From Terana coerulea (lineage: Eukaryota > Basidiomycota > Agaricomycetes > Polyporales > Phanerochaetaceae), in assembly GCA_024811115.1 (NCBI GenBank), contig JAKOGH010000881.1, positions 33,837 through 97,836 of the forward strand: a stretch of 64,000 nucleotides of DNA, written 5' to 3'. How positions within the stretch are numbered: the first letter of the stretch is position 1; each line of letters starts with the position of its first letter. Both the position numbers and the translations under genes were made by a program. Below are positions 25,169-37,071 of this stretch, piece by piece. The notes under the pieces are model-generated. The model was not told the origin of the DNA and did no database searches. It was given only the letters and a program-made list of their open reading frames with translations.

Positions 25169-25834
25169 GTGTTGCCGAAGTTCAGTTCAGTTTGGTTCAG
25201 GTCCATTTTTGTCAGAACCAGAACCAGAACCAAGTGTTTAGTAGCCAAACCAGAACCAAACCGAACCAAACCAGCATGAACTGGTTTGGTCAGTTCAGTT
25301 CAGGGTTCGAACTGGTTCGAACCATTGAACCATGTATATATCTGCTTCACTCTGTCAAATCAGTATAATTGCAATGGTAGATCATAATAAAGTTATATAT
25401 TGACATCTAGAAGGGTTTGTATAGTGCAAAAGCCTTATATTATGACATTTTGAAGCTCAGTGTCTGATAGAGGCTGCCAGTTGCCATTTTTGGCAGCTAT
25501 TGATGGCATCATGTATACACCAAAACATAAGCAGAGCAACATTTGGTGCTCAGTTTACAAGCACAATAATGAAAAATTGTTTAAACATGCTGCAGTAAGT
25601 AAGTTCATGTACTTTTCTTTATGAATCCCAGTACAAATACACTACATAACATGTACATGGTTCATGGTTCGAACCAGTTCGAACTTGGTTCGAGGGTGTG
25701 GCAGCCATGCCCCGAACTAAGAACTGAACCAAGTTACCTAAAGGCTGAACCAGAACCGAACTGAACTGAACCACATGGTTTGGTTCATCAGTTCTGGTTC
25801 TGAACCACCAAACCGAACTGAACTTTGGCAACAC
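25169..25834 (+). mobile_element. Non-autonomous TIR element, copy 1 (666 bp)
   Basis: The element starts GTGTTGCCGAAGTTCAGTTC and ends with the inverted GAACTTTGGCAACAC; it is flanked by TA on both sides (caacTA and TAgcg). Both arms continue inward for well over 100 bp as imperfect inverted runs of GGTTC/GAACC. The interior, about 300 bp, is AT-rich and has no coding capacity. TA target sites and long inverted termini suit a Tc1/mariner-type MITE. A second copy in opposite orientation lies at 28009-28671. Confidence 0.85.
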
Positions 25835-26053
25835 TAGCGTCAACACAAGAACCGATGCTTTGGGGAGGTTGTACTACGTCAAAGGGTCTGCATGGAGTGC
25901 AGAACTGCGCATATAGTCATTGTTCTGTGACTGGGAAGGTGTTGAAGACGCACCAGCTCTGTTGGCCTTCCAATCTCATGCCAATAAATATGTTTACAAC
26001 ATCAACGAGCCAAAGCATGACAAACAAAGAAAGCATACTCAGCTTATGCTTGT

Positions 26054-26411
26054 TAGTGATTGGCAAGGGTAAACCCTCCATGCTCAGAGGGCAACCCTTA
26101 CCCTTACCCTCCAATATCCTTACCCTCATAAAGGGTAAGGGTTAAGGGTTACCCTTCAAACTCTTGCCAAAATAGGCTGAAAATGGTGCTTTAAGTGCCT
26201 TTCCCTACTTACTTATAATGTCAGTCTTCTATTTGAGTGGCTTGCATTGGTATAGAAAGCACTTACAACACTTGCAGCTCTCTAGCAATATACCTAGCAC
26301 TTGAATACAGACCCCTGCCAGATAAGGGTTAACTTTCCTCAACCCTTACCCTTAACCTCTGTACCCCTACCCTTAACTCTTAGAGGGTTTGCGAACCGCT
26401 GCCTATCACTA
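26054..26411 (+). mobile_element. hAT-type MITE with telomere-like repeats (358 bp)
   Basis: The ends are TAGTGATTGGC and the inverted GCCTATCACTA, and an exact 8-bp target duplication, ATGCTTGT, flanks them (26046-26053 and 26412-26419). An 8-bp duplication with TAGTG/CACTA ends is diagnostic of hAT elements. Subterminal DNA on both sides is made of AACCCT/AGGGTT words (CCCTTACCCTTACCCTCC, AAGGGTAAGGGTTAAGGG) facing each other, so the element could fold back. No transposase is encoded. Confidence 0.85.
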
Positions 26412-26416
26412 ATGCT

Positions 26417-26637
26417 TGTTGAGTCAGGATAGATGCCGTAAGCGCTCTGCTCATATCTTCTCTATTGTTCTACCAGGTTCCTCCTTGACGATGCCTATTG
26501 TCTATTGTCCTGGTATCTATTTGTGTCTGTTTGTAGTACAGCCACCCTGTATTGTATATAAGGCAGCCCTCTGTGCCATACTCTAATAAGACTCTTAGAA
26601 CTCTCAACCCACTAACGTGTGAACCAACCAGCCTACA
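26417..26637 (+). mobile_element. Possible solo LTR
   Basis: The stretch begins TGTTGAGTCAGG and ends AGCCTACA, has a TATATAAGG box near 26556 and a run resembling an R/U5 region (AATAAGACTCTTAG). These features fit a short LTR of a retrotransposon. No second LTR, primer-binding site or 5-bp target duplication was found, so the call is tentative. The hAT element inserted immediately next to or inside its left end. Confidence 0.3.
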
Positions 26638-26639
26638 GG

Positions 26640-28008
26640 TGAGTAACCATCCTAGCTTCCTCTAGGCCTCGGTAGGAGTGTACGCCGCTGTATGCGCTGC
26701 ACTTCTACAATGCTAGTCAACATGGCGAGGGGTCAGTGGGCGGTCATTGTGGTAGAGAAAAGAGACGTGTCAAAAGCAATACGCTTCACGCGCACAAGTC
26801 CTCGCGTTTAGCACTCCGACGCCGGCCCTAAATTGAGCTCAGGCTGTAGCGGCATCCAGTACCATGTCAGCAAGATGGAACCCGGCTGGAATCTGAGCTG
26901 CTAGATTTACGCCAGTAGGGCATCTGGCTGAAATCTGAAGTCTGCAAAATCTGGCTGACATCTAGCTTGTACCCAAAATGTCAACCGGATGGAAGCGGGG
27001 TGAGATCTGACCCTGACACGCAGTGTACTGCGAGGGAGATGTTTCTGCTCCGTCAGCGCGAGTTGCCTATGCTTGCAGTTTCCGGCCTAGGAAAAATCTG
27101 CTGCATGAATGTTCAATCCAGGGCTATCTGCTCAACTGAACTCCTGTGAGAGTTCACGCTTTCGGCTCGAGAGATGCTCAAGTAGCACTGGTGTACAGTC
27201 GGAAATAGTAGGAGAGCAAAACCAACTGTATAAATCCAGTAGTGGTATCAGGCCATAGCACCAGGCCGAGACAAAAACAAAGGACTGGGAGTCGGAATGG
27301 CAGCTGGCTGAGTGAGTGGCGAAGCGTGGGCGGTCGACTTGAGGTCGACTCCGGCGCACAGGCGACGGCAATCACCGATGATCGACGGAACTCTCCGGCA
27401 GCCGGTCACATCAACCGTCTTCGATCTGGGTCCTGCTGCTCCTGCAAGCTTCGCTGACAGTGAACCTCCTTCATCAGCGCCACGACGCACATAAACACGT
27501 CAAGAAAAAATTGTACATCTCTCAGCCTATCCTATTCAACTCCTTGATAAATATGCCGTTGTTCTACAGGCAACAATCTACTGTAAACAGTCGCCGCCTG
27601 CAGAAGCTGTAGCTGCAGAAAGCGGGAAGGAAAGGCAGTGCCTTCGCACCAGAATCACTGAGCTATGGTTTGGATGGACTTCACAAGCTTACAGTAAGTA
27701 TCCTGTTCGCTGGAGCTGCCAGCAGCATATGTCGCCCAGGAGGGAGGCACGATTGCTAGCGCTGACAGCAAGTTGTCCAGCGTCTTGCACACAAGCGCCT
27801 AGGATCTTACACCCCTAGAGATAAGATAACAGTAGATAGTGGGATCTCGCAAGCGAAAGTCGGTGTTTCCTAGCTCTCCAGCTTCATTGAGGTGAGGGTG
27901 TGCATGGTAATGAAGAAAACAGCCAATGTCGGGCCCGAAATTTATCCTTATGAGTGCACTGCCTGCTTTCTACAGCGGGTGCTCATGCAGTACAGCGCTA
28001 CTTACTTA
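26640..28008. other. Region without recognisable gene
   Basis: Short open frames only, lying between the hAT element and the second TA-flanked element. Patches rich in ATCTGGCTGAAATCTG occur at 26890-26965. Confidence 0.4.
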
Positions 28009-28671
28009 GTGTTGCCGAAGTTCAGTTTGGTTCGGCGGTTCAGGCAGAACTGATGAACCGAACCATGTGGTTCAGTTTAGTTCGGTTCTGGTTCGGCCTC
28101 TAGATAACTTGGTTCGGTTCTTGGTTCGGGGCATGGCTGTCATGCTCTGAACCAAGTTCGAACCGGTTCGAACCATGAACCATGTATATGTTATGTAGTG
28201 TATTTGTACTGGGATTCATAGAGAAAAGTACATGAACTTACTTACTATAGCATGTCTAAACTATTTTTTCATTGTTGTGCTTGTAAACTGAGCATCAAAT
28301 GTCACTCTGCTTATGTTTTGGTGTATATATGATGCCATCAATAGCTGCCAAAAAGGCAACTGGCAGCCTCTATCAGACACTGAGCTTCAAAACATCATAA
28401 TGTAAGGCTTTTGCACTATAAAAACTCTTCTAGATGTCAATATATAACTCTATTATAATCTACCATTGCAATTATACTGATTTGACAGAGTAAAGCTGAT
28501 ATATACATGGTTCAATGGTTTGAACCAGTTCGAACCCTGAACTGAACCAACCGAACCAGTTCATACTGGTTCACTTCAGTTTGGTTCAGGTTCGGCTGCT
28601 AAACACTTGGTTCTGGTTCTGGTTCAGACAAAAATGGACCCGAACTGAACTGAACTGAACTTCGGCAACAC
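28009..28671 (-). mobile_element. Non-autonomous TIR element, copy 2 (663 bp)
   Basis: This is an inverted copy of 25169-25834. It starts GTGTTGCCGAAGTTCAG and ends CTTCGGCAACAC, again between TA dinucleotides (cttTA and TAtac). The AT-rich core is nearly the same sequence read in the opposite direction (for example AATTATACTGATTTGACAGA against its complement in copy 1). The high similarity suggests recent movement. Confidence 0.85.
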
Positions 28672-29186
28672 TATACTTACTGGACGTTGGTGCTATAATT
28701 GCTGGTTTTGAGTGGATATAGCACTGCAAAAGGTGCCAAATATTTTTGATTTGATATTCGTGCACAGTACTAGCAGAATCATAAGTATAACTATGCGAAT
28801 GCCCCCGAGCCTGCGACACTGGGAATACGTTTGAGAGTAAGGCCCCCGGACATCCGAGGCGTCTCCAAAGCGCTTACCTGGCAGGACCCCAGACGCATGG
28901 TGACCACCTGAGGACAAGTTGATGTCAGCGCTAGCCATCGTGCACCCCCTCGTATGCGCCTCGGACATGCCATCGGAATACCGCTTCATTGGCGCCTACA
29001 CCCCTTTTGCTTTCATATGTTTTTGTTTTGTCATTTCCGACTCACAAGCCAAGGATCTCGAGCCACAGCGTCCGCTGATATAGAATCACGAACCGTGTGA
29101 CCGTATCCCAACCTATCCCAACGCTGATAACGCGCGAATGATACAAAGCGCGCAGCACAGTCCTTGCCAGCGCACTGCGACGTACC
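28672..29186. other. Intergenic region upstream of the MFS gene
   Basis: A minus-strand open frame at 28693-28989 is not recognised. Otherwise nothing is seen except the probable leader and promoter of the transporter gene. Confidence 0.4.
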
Positions 29187-30865
29187 ATGGCCGGGACGGA
29201 GGTTCGCTCTACTGCTTTCGACATTTCTCTCAATCCCCGCAGATGGCGCGGGCAGAGTCGTTGGCCCTCTCTCCAGTCGCATCCTCCATCGGGTGCAGAT
29301 GTCCAACAGCAGCAGGCACATGCAGAAGATCCTGAATACAAGCTACCGAAGCTTGCTTCGCTGGTGATTGTCCTGACAACGAGTGGGTTGCTCCAGGTAA
29401 GTTCAGTTTCATGAACTCGTGTTCATGACTCCTACTCATAGTGTCTCGTATAGCTATCCTTCTTCATTGTTGTCTCCTCTTCCAATGCGTACGCTCAGCA
29501 TTTGGGAGGGTCCTCCACCTTCTCTGGTCTTGTAATCGGTATCCCAACCGTGTTCTCTGGCATGGCGTTACTACCTCTTCTCAAACTAGATCAAGGTATG
29601 GCTTTCAATACTTGTTCATATACTCCGTGCTGAAGACCATGTGCATCAGGCGGTTATACGCGACCATTGCATTTTGCATGTGGCGCCGCCGTCCTGGGTC
29701 ACGTCCTGTATGGCTTGGCGTACAAAGCCAACTTCCTTTACTTGATCCTCATTGGTCGTATCGTCTCCGGTTTCAGCTTCACATTTTGGCTATACTCGAA
29801 GAGATACTGCTCCGACCACCGTCTTGTCGGTATTCGGCGAAGAACGACGCTTGCCGGGTGGCTCGTGCTGGGGCAAGGCATAGGCTTCAGTCTCGGTCCT
29901 TTCATCGGCGGAGTCCTGTGAGTGACATAGGTTGACATACATCAAGAGAAACTGCTCACATTTCCCCTATTAGGTATAAGATCGGCTTCTCCAACTCGAT
30001 ATTTAATGGGTACACCAGCCCCGCGTGGGTCATGGCCGCCATCTGGGCCGCGTTCTGGATAGTTGCTACTATATTTTTCGAGGACGTCCGTCGAGCACCA
30101 CCGGCACCCTCCCCCGCAGGCTCTGACATAGAGCTAGAAACTATGCCGCGCACCGCGGATGGGCAAGCACTCGAGCCAAAATCACAAGAGTCGCTTCGGA
30201 TTGACACCCAGAGCCAAGCAGCTTCGAATATCGAGAGAGTCGAGGAGCCGAGGAGATCTCGCATGTCCGCACCTGAATGGGGCGTTACAGCGACCATGTG
30301 CTGGTTCGCCATGACCTGCTTCTTCATTCTCGGAGCTTGGGAGTCCAACATCCCTGTTTTCACGGGCTCAGATTCTCCCCTCTCGCCCTTCCACTTCAGC
30401 CCGTTCGCAGCCGGGAACCTGATCGCCCTCGGCGGTGCTTGCACGGTCCCCTTCCTACTATTCAATGTCTTCTTCGCTCGCCGCTACCAAGATCGGAACC
30501 TCCTTGCGCTCGGGACGTCTCTCGGGACTGCCGGTCTCATCATCGCCCTGGCGATTCTTGGTGCGGAGAAAGTGAACTACGGCAGCCTGTTCGTAGCTTG
30601 GTTCCTCGTCGCGCTCGGATTCAACCTCGCGAGCACGGTCACGCTGAGTTTGCTGTCCAAGCAGCTTCCTCCAGAGTGGAACACACGTCTCAGCCTGGCC
30701 ATTCAGTACAGCAACTATACGGGGCGCGTGACGGGAGCAGTTTGGGGTGGTGCGGGGGTGAAGGTGGGCATGCTGAGCTACGTGGGTATGCAGATCGCCA
30801 TCGTGGGGATTGGCATGGTAATGTTTTCTACATTATGGAAGAGCCTAAAAGCAAAGACAGGGTAA
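29187..30865 (+). CDS. Major facilitator superfamily transporter, 503 aa
   Basis: Exons 29187-29396, 29454-29595, 29650-29917 and 29974-30865 join in phase with standard GT-AG introns to give an intact 503-aa membrane protein. About twelve hydrophobic segments are visible, split by a hydrophilic loop of about 100 residues in the middle (PAPSPAGSDIELETMPRT onwards). The first half has the helix-4/5 pattern LVLGQGIGFSLGPFIGG, typical of MFS carriers, and IGRIVSGFSFTFW before it. The layout resembles the MFSD8/SPX-MFS-like group of vacuolar or lysosomal carriers, but the substrate cannot be told. The start ATG at 29187 was chosen because it opens the frame leading into helix 1. Confidence 0.85.
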
Positions 30866-31037
30866 TGTCCGATAAAGTACAGCTTATCAGTATAGATGTG
30901 GAACTCTTTCCGTCGCCTCGTCAAGTGCCTTGCCCTGTTAGAATAGACTCTAGCTGTCCCTCATTGTGCAGGCAGGTCACCAGTGTTTGAAGAAAAGGCT
31001 CGTAGTCATATGTCCGACTGATATGTTCCGTCTGTTC

Positions 31038-32529
31038 CTAAGGTATCAGCGATGCTTTGTCGTAAGACGATACCGCACGTACATGTCCTCTAGAAGCGTT
31101 TGACACTCCTTCCTCGACAACAGCCTTGGCTTCCAACGCTGCCTTGACGCAGTTCTCCCATGCCGAAGGTAAATTTCTAACGGGCATGTCCAAGATGTTC
31201 ATCTGCTGCTGCATCTTGCGTGATCCGAAGTCTGGCGCAAATGTCTGCCCCGGAGTCTGCGGCTGCACGGATGTCTCGAAGGCAGAGAACGATGACGAGA
31301 CCAACAATGGGTCCACCTTCAAACAAACAATTAGTCGAAGCGTCTTTTCTGTTCTGAGAGGGCAAGTCTCACCTTGTCTTTCCATCCACTTGGATACTCT
31401 TCGTCCAGCCTGCGTTCTAGTTGGGCTCTCTCCCGTTTCAACATCTCGAGAGTGTCGCTAGCTTTCTGATACCTGTCTTCGACTATTGCTAGAAGATTGT
31501 ACCTTAACTGGTCTCCTTCGTTCGCTTGTACCCTCTGCATCTTTCTCTTGATCGCAGGTCGCACGATGTTCATCCAATCTTTATCCGTGGATACGGTGCC
31601 AAAAGCGGAGCCCGCAGGCAGTTCCCCGACTTCCAGAGGACCGGAGAGTCTCAGACCGTCCAATTCCCAGACTTTACCACGGGCGGGTACGTAGCCGATG
31701 AAGTGATAAGCGTCCTGTACCGCGCTAGTGGAAGATGTCGACTCTGACTTCTTCCGACTGCTCAGGTTGGATTTCCGGCGCTTTGCTGGCGGACCGCTGC
31801 TACGGCTAGCTTTCAGGGATTTTGAGTACTCCACGGTCGCGTTTGCCATGGAGTGCAAAGACCCTCGTATATCGGGTGGGCTACGCATTATTAGATCTTT
31901 ATAGTCGAAGTTATGAATAATTCCTTACCGTGCCATCGAATTGTGGGCGGTCCGGATGAAATCACAGTTCGTCAACGCGAGCCCTTTGATCTGTATGGGT
32001 AGGGTATGAACAGCTGATTTCCAGCTTTTCCACAGTCCAAAGTAGAAGCTCACCAGAGGGCTCATTTTTCGGGTGTCGTTGTAGAAAGATCGCAGGTCAT
32101 AGCTCATGTCCACAGCGTCCATATTCAGAACTGTGTTTAGTATGGCTTGGGAAGCGCATGCGTCGGCGCTGAGCTGGTGAGCGAACCATACTATCTCAGC
32201 GTCGGGATCAAAGTAGTCAACGGTCTCTTCCTTCGCCGCCTGAAAATCTTCTCCGCATGGATAGCAAAAATAAGGCCTCTAGGATCGAGGTGGTCCACAG
32301 CCCACGGTTCAATGTCGTATATCTCTACGACCTCTAGCCCTTGGATTCCAAGCTTCCGGAGGAGGATAGTAAAGACACCTGAAGAAGACTAACTGTTCAG
32401 TTTCACATTGGTCCAAGTGGTTTCCTTTGACTCACCCGGATCTGATTCAACCACAGCAAAAGGTCCGCCTACCAGGTCAATGACACCATTTGCTGCATTT
32501 CGGGCAGCGGCGTGCGGCGGCTCAGACAT
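31038..32529 (-). CDS. UCH37/UCHL5-type ubiquitin C-terminal hydrolase
   Basis: Exons are 32436-32529, 32055-32378, 31929-31990, 31373-31880 and 31038-31316. The peptidase C12 core is clear: VESDPGVFTILLRKLG near the start, the oxyanion Gln and catalytic Cys in FAHQLSADACASQA, KGLALTNCDFIRTAHNS, and the active-site His and Asp in YHFIGYVPARGKVWELDGL. A charged coiled-coil tail follows (LEMLKRERAQLERRL), as in UCH37, which binds the proteasome and INO80. The frame slips within exon 2, between DHLDPRGLIF and the DYFDPDAEIVWF stretch, next to the A5 run at 32266-32270; one more base would restore it. This is either a sequence error or a recent lesion. It trims ubiquitin from the distal end of chains. 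Confidence 0.85.
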
Positions 32530-32746
32530 CAAGCTTCAGAACTATACCCTCAGAGCATAGGTTCGATTTGACAAAGCGAATTGAAACAGAGTGTATGTGT
32601 GTAAGTTACAGGAGCATGGTAGACACTCACGTTAGAAAAGAACGTGCAAGAACTTGGCGAGGAGTTTTGAGTTATTTTACCCAGGATAAGGGCCTTGCAA
32701 AGGACTTATCGGGGTATTACAGAAATCCTGATGGTAACTGGTTTCA

Positions 32747-34284
32747 ATGTTCCCTCTCGCTTTCATCTGCTTGCTGCAGGCGCAGCTTGCTCTCAGTGCA
32801 CAACCTACCGTCCAGTTATCGCTGAACAAGGTCTACCGTACACCGCCAGGTTCCGCCTCGAAGCCGACATTATTCTCTCTTCCAAGCTCCTCCTCTAATG
32901 TCTCCGTCTCGGTAGCGCTTTGCGCGAGTTCCACGTCCACACCAAGATTCTTCGTCTCAAATGACACCAACGTGCAACCTAGTGCTGATGATGTTGGCCA
33001 AGGAGATGTCTACGAAATAACCCTGGGCTCGGGGATCGGAGTATGGACTGGTGCTATGAGTAGTGGTGGTCTTTTGGCCGTGTCCGACTCCGGCCAGGTG
33101 CCGTTCGAGGTCGGCGTATCTGACGGAGGTGAGTTGTGACCAAGTACACATATTCTGAAGCTTATGTACGAAACAGGAGCGATGCATGGTCAAATGGACG
33201 CTTTACCACTGCTTGGCGACACGACGAGCAATCAAGTCCTCCTCTTCTCGCCGGTCCTGGCACCCGCACCACCCCTTAGCCACCCGACCTATCCAAACTA
33301 CACGCTTTCACCCGCTAACCTCAGCATACCAGTTGGAGACTCCTCCCTCCAAACAAATCTGTCAATATTTGTTACACCCACATCCTCTCTTGCGACTGCC
33401 TCGCTTCCTCTAACTGCGTGCGCCATGCAAGAAGCCAACCTAACAGGCAAAAACATTTTAGGCTCCAAGCAAACCGACGACAATCGTTTGTGGCTGAAGG
33501 ATCAAGATGGCTGGAGATTCCAATGGATCGTACCGGGCCTATTGGCGCAGACAAACTACACGGCCTATGCCGTGCTTGGGAGCAAAGTAGCTGGACCAAT
33601 AAACTTTGTGACCAAGTCCGGTGTGTAACTCTTTCTCTAGCTTAGAACGATGCTAAATCGCAACATTTATCAGTTTCCTTTACTTGCACAATAGTGCACA
33701 CGTTGCCATATTGTCCTTCTATTGGTTACTCTGTCCCAATTGCCTCTCCGCCATTCCCAGCTATCGCTCATACTGCGAATACCCTCTCCACCACAATAAC
33801 GCAACCGCTACTTGAGACTCTGACAAACTTCACCACGTCCTTGACGACCTTCCCTTGCGGACGCGACGAATACAGCCCCCTTGTTTCATGCGGGGACTGT
33901 CAAGACGCCTACCGGAAATGGCTTTGCACCATTTGGTTCCCGCGTTGCTCTGAAGCTGCGCCCGATGCAGCGGCAACGGGCAACAGCGCTCAACAGCCCG
34001 TATCTGCGCTCGTCTCGCAGACCGCCTCCGCCGCACCGCGCGTCACCGGGTTCCCGGCGTTCCCGCAGGCGTACAATGCGCTGCTTCCGTGTCTGGAGAC
34101 CTGCACCGCGGTCGACAGAGCATGCCCCAACTTTATGGGCTTCAAGTGCCCTGTACCTCGATTCAACGCCGCAGACAGTTACGGGGTGGGGTATATTGAT
34201 AGTGGGGAAGAAGGTGTACAGGGCCACGGTGAGACGGGTGTGGCACAGGATCGGTTTGGCAATGTCTGGTGCAATCCGGGATGA
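32747..34284 (+). CDS. MID1: Stretch-activated calcium channel subunit Mid1
   Basis: Exons 32747-33128, 33177-33620 and 33674-34284 join in phase to an intact 478-aa protein. A signal peptide is visible (MFPLAFICLLQAQLALSAQ). Several N-glycosylation sites follow. The C-terminal half carries the Cys-rich signature of Mid1: HTLPYCPSIGYSVP, then FTTSLTTFPCGRDEYSPLVSC, CQDAYRKWLC-IWFPRC and a last group C-ETC-AVDRACP-FMGFKCP. Mid1 is the regulatory partner of the Cch1 calcium channel in the fungal plasma membrane and ER, needed for survival under mating, cell-wall and ER stress. The length is somewhat short for the family but the diagnostic Cys region is complete. Confidence 0.9.
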
Positions 34285-34655
34285 TGCTTCTCATGAACTA
34301 TTGTACGCTTATGTGTTATTTATGCCGTCGAAGCTAACTATACTTGTACTCTCATCTCAACGTAGCAGTCGCCTTATCGTGCAACTGCGTTACTCTAGGC
34401 AATCTCGGCCTCGCCGGTACGTAGCATTGAACGTTATGTCCCCGTGTACAGATACGCGCACAGTGGTGTGCGTGCTAATCCATTTAGCGTCAGAATATCA
34501 TCGCCTTTACTTGATACACGGTCTAATAGGGTTTTCCCATCAACCCGGGATCGGACAAGTGGCGTCGCGGTGCTTTGGCTGCTCCTGTGTGCGGGACCCA
34601 ATCTCGGTCCTGAGGCCCGAGACTTGAGGCCTGATACATAAAGGAGTGTCGTGCG
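34285..34655. other. Intergenic region between Mid1 and P450 genes
   Basis: No gene is seen. The stretch should hold the Mid1 terminator and the P450 promoter. Confidence 0.4.
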
Positions 34656-37071
34656 ATGCTGCCCATAAGTTGCCACGCTAGGATGCTCAGTCTTCTGGCG
34701 TACGCCTTTGCGTTTGTCTCCTCCGCTTGGCTGGCCTGGAGATTATTACGGCAATATGTCCTGCACTCTACACTTGACAATGTCCCCGGGCCGACTCGGT
34801 CGTCCCTGCTGCTAGGTGCCAGCCTGCTGGTGGTGCCATTCTTTGCTCAATCACGCTCATCTGCGCTACTTTAACAGGAAATTTGGCTGAGTTTTTCAGT
34901 CGAGACGGCTGGGACTTCCAAGACCGCATTGGAGAGACATACGGCTCTGTTGTCAAATTCAATGGCGTACTGGGCGTAAGTGAAGCTTCCCATATCTCGG
35001 CGAAACTCTGATGACAGCTACTATCACGTAGGACAAGCTTCTATATGTTTATGATTCCACGGCAATGCACAGTATCCTCATCAAAGACAATATGGCATAT
35101 GACGAGCCAGGATGGTTTTATGCGTAAATGTTTTCTCAGATAACTCTGGTTCTGTGTTGGTCGCTGAGATAGTCAGCTCATGATAGGAGCAACCAGATAA
35201 TTTTTGGCCCGTGTCTGGTAGCTACCAAAGGTATGTGGCGTGTTGCATAGAAGCCCCTTTCTTGAAAAATATGCGAAGATGAACATCATAAGAAACAACG
35301 CAAGATGCTCAACCCAATGTTCTCCACCCAGCAAATCAGACACCTCATGCCTGTGTTCTACGAAGTCGTACACCGGGTAAGTCCATATGTGTCTTACTGT
35401 CGCCATGAGTTCCTAACCTGCCCGGAATTGATTAGTTGCAAGATGCTCTGGCAGCTCAAGTGCAGGACGATATTAAAGAAATTGACGTGCTCAGCTGGCT
35501 CAACAGGACTGCCCTTGAGCTCATTGGGCAGGGTGGGATGTGTTACTCATTTGACGACCTATTAACAGAGAAGCCAAATGCGTTCGGCGATGCGCTGAAG
35601 GCATTGCTGTGAGTTATTACTTATACATTCTCCCGCGGAACGCTATTGAGCATGCGACAGGCCAGCATTATCGGAACTGTCAGTTCTCAGAACACTTGTT
35701 GAGTACTTCGACAAACTTGGCTCGGCACCCTTTCGCCGTAGTCTCTCTGGGATGATCCCGCAGAAGGACTTTCAACAACTGAAGTCCGTGATCGACACCA
35801 TGGACACGCGGTCTCGTGAGATCTTTCAAGAGAAGAAGGATGCGCTGGAACGCGGCGACGCCAAGGCCTTGCAGCAGCTCCGAGACCAGCAGGACATCCT
35901 CAGCATTCTACGTAAGTGCCACTGCACTGCCGCAATTTCCTTGGTGACATGTTGTGGCCGGTAGTCCAGGCAAATATGCGTGCCACGGACGACGATAAAC
36001 TACCCGACGAGGAGTTGATTGCCCAGATGTCGTGAGTACACTCACATACCTCTTCCGGACGCCCCTCCCGCTAAGTTCGCCCGACCTCGTTGAGGCTTTT
36101 TGCCTTTGCTGCGACAGACACGACGTCAAGTGCTATCACAAGGGCTCTCCATTCGCTCGCGCAGCACACCGACGTGCAGAGTAAACTTCGGGAAGAGCTG
36201 CTGGGAGCACGACAAAGCGGTGATTTCACATATGACGAGCTACAGGCGCTTCCATACCTCGACGCGGTGTGCCGCGAGACTCTGCGACTGTGAGCATCCC
36301 AAAAGTCATCCGTGGTGTTCTTCGTATCCATGCGTTGACACTCTGCATCCTTTGACCCTTGGCAGATACCCGCCTGCGGTCACGCATTTTCGCGAGTGCG
36401 TGCCATGCTTCTACGCAGCCATTCGTGTCGAATTTTGAATGCATTTAGAGCTCTGCAGGACATTCTCTTGCCCACATCTGAGCCCGTCCGCGGTGTCGAC
36501 GGGACCACCATGAGCGAAATACTTGTACCCAAGGGTACTACCATCGTTCTCGGCATTCGTGGCGCAAACACGGCTAAAGCTGTATGGGGCGACGATGCTG
36601 GAGAATGGAAGCCTGAGCGGTGGCTGTCCCCTCTCCCAGACTCTGTCATCAATGCGAAGGTGCCCGGGGTGTACTCAAACCTGTAAGGCTTTCGACGTTC
36701 AGCACAGCAGTCTAGACTATGAACTCACGCCACTGCATTGAGGATGACGTTTCTGGGCGGAGCAAGGGCATGCATGTGCGTTCTCAACGCTTCCCTGTGT
36801 TGATACGCATGATATTAACCAGCGCATGTGTAGAGGGTTCAAGATGTCTGAGGCTGAAATGAGTGGGTCCCTTTCCACCCATTCATTTACCGATCACGCT
36901 ATTAATGGCTTCTACGTAGAGGTTGTGCTGTCTGTGCTCGTGCAGAACTTTGAGTTCTCGCTCACAGACAAGGATATCGTGTGGAATGTGGCAGTCGTGG
37001 CGTATCCTACTATCGGCAAGGACAACACGGAGGCGATGTTGCCCCTCAGGGTACAACGGCTTACTCGATGA
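34656..37071 (+). CDS. Cytochrome P450 monooxygenase
   Basis: About fourteen small exons join in phase to an intact microsomal P450. An N-terminal membrane anchor is visible (LLAYAFAFVSSAWLAWRLL); an in-frame Met at 34683 is an alternative start. Diagnostic motifs follow in order: HHKKQRKMLNPMFS (helix C), AATDTTSSA (helix I oxygen-binding motif), ETLRLYPP (ExxR), WKPERW, and the haem loop FLGGARACIGF with the Cys ligand. The haem loop is split by an intron only a few bases after the Cys codon. Sequence style (GWDFQDRIGETYGSVVKFNG) is that of Agaricomycete-specific clans; I do not assign a CYP number. No terpene synthase, polyketide synthase or other backbone gene is adjacent, so the substrate is open. 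Confidence 0.9.

Noticed and set aside
25169..25834. CRISPR-like regular repeats from the GGTTC words
   Set aside because: Spacing is irregular, there are no spacers, and the words are arranged as inverted arms of a transposon in a eukaryotic genome.
26070..26400. Interstitial telomere array
   Set aside because: The AACCCT words are short and irregular and lie wholly within an element with hAT ends and an 8-bp target duplication.
32140..32300. An extra intron to explain the frame change in the UCH37 gene
   Set aside because: No GT donor is available between the two coding parts and the gap would be about 25 nt, too short for an intron; a one-base slip at the A5 run fits better.
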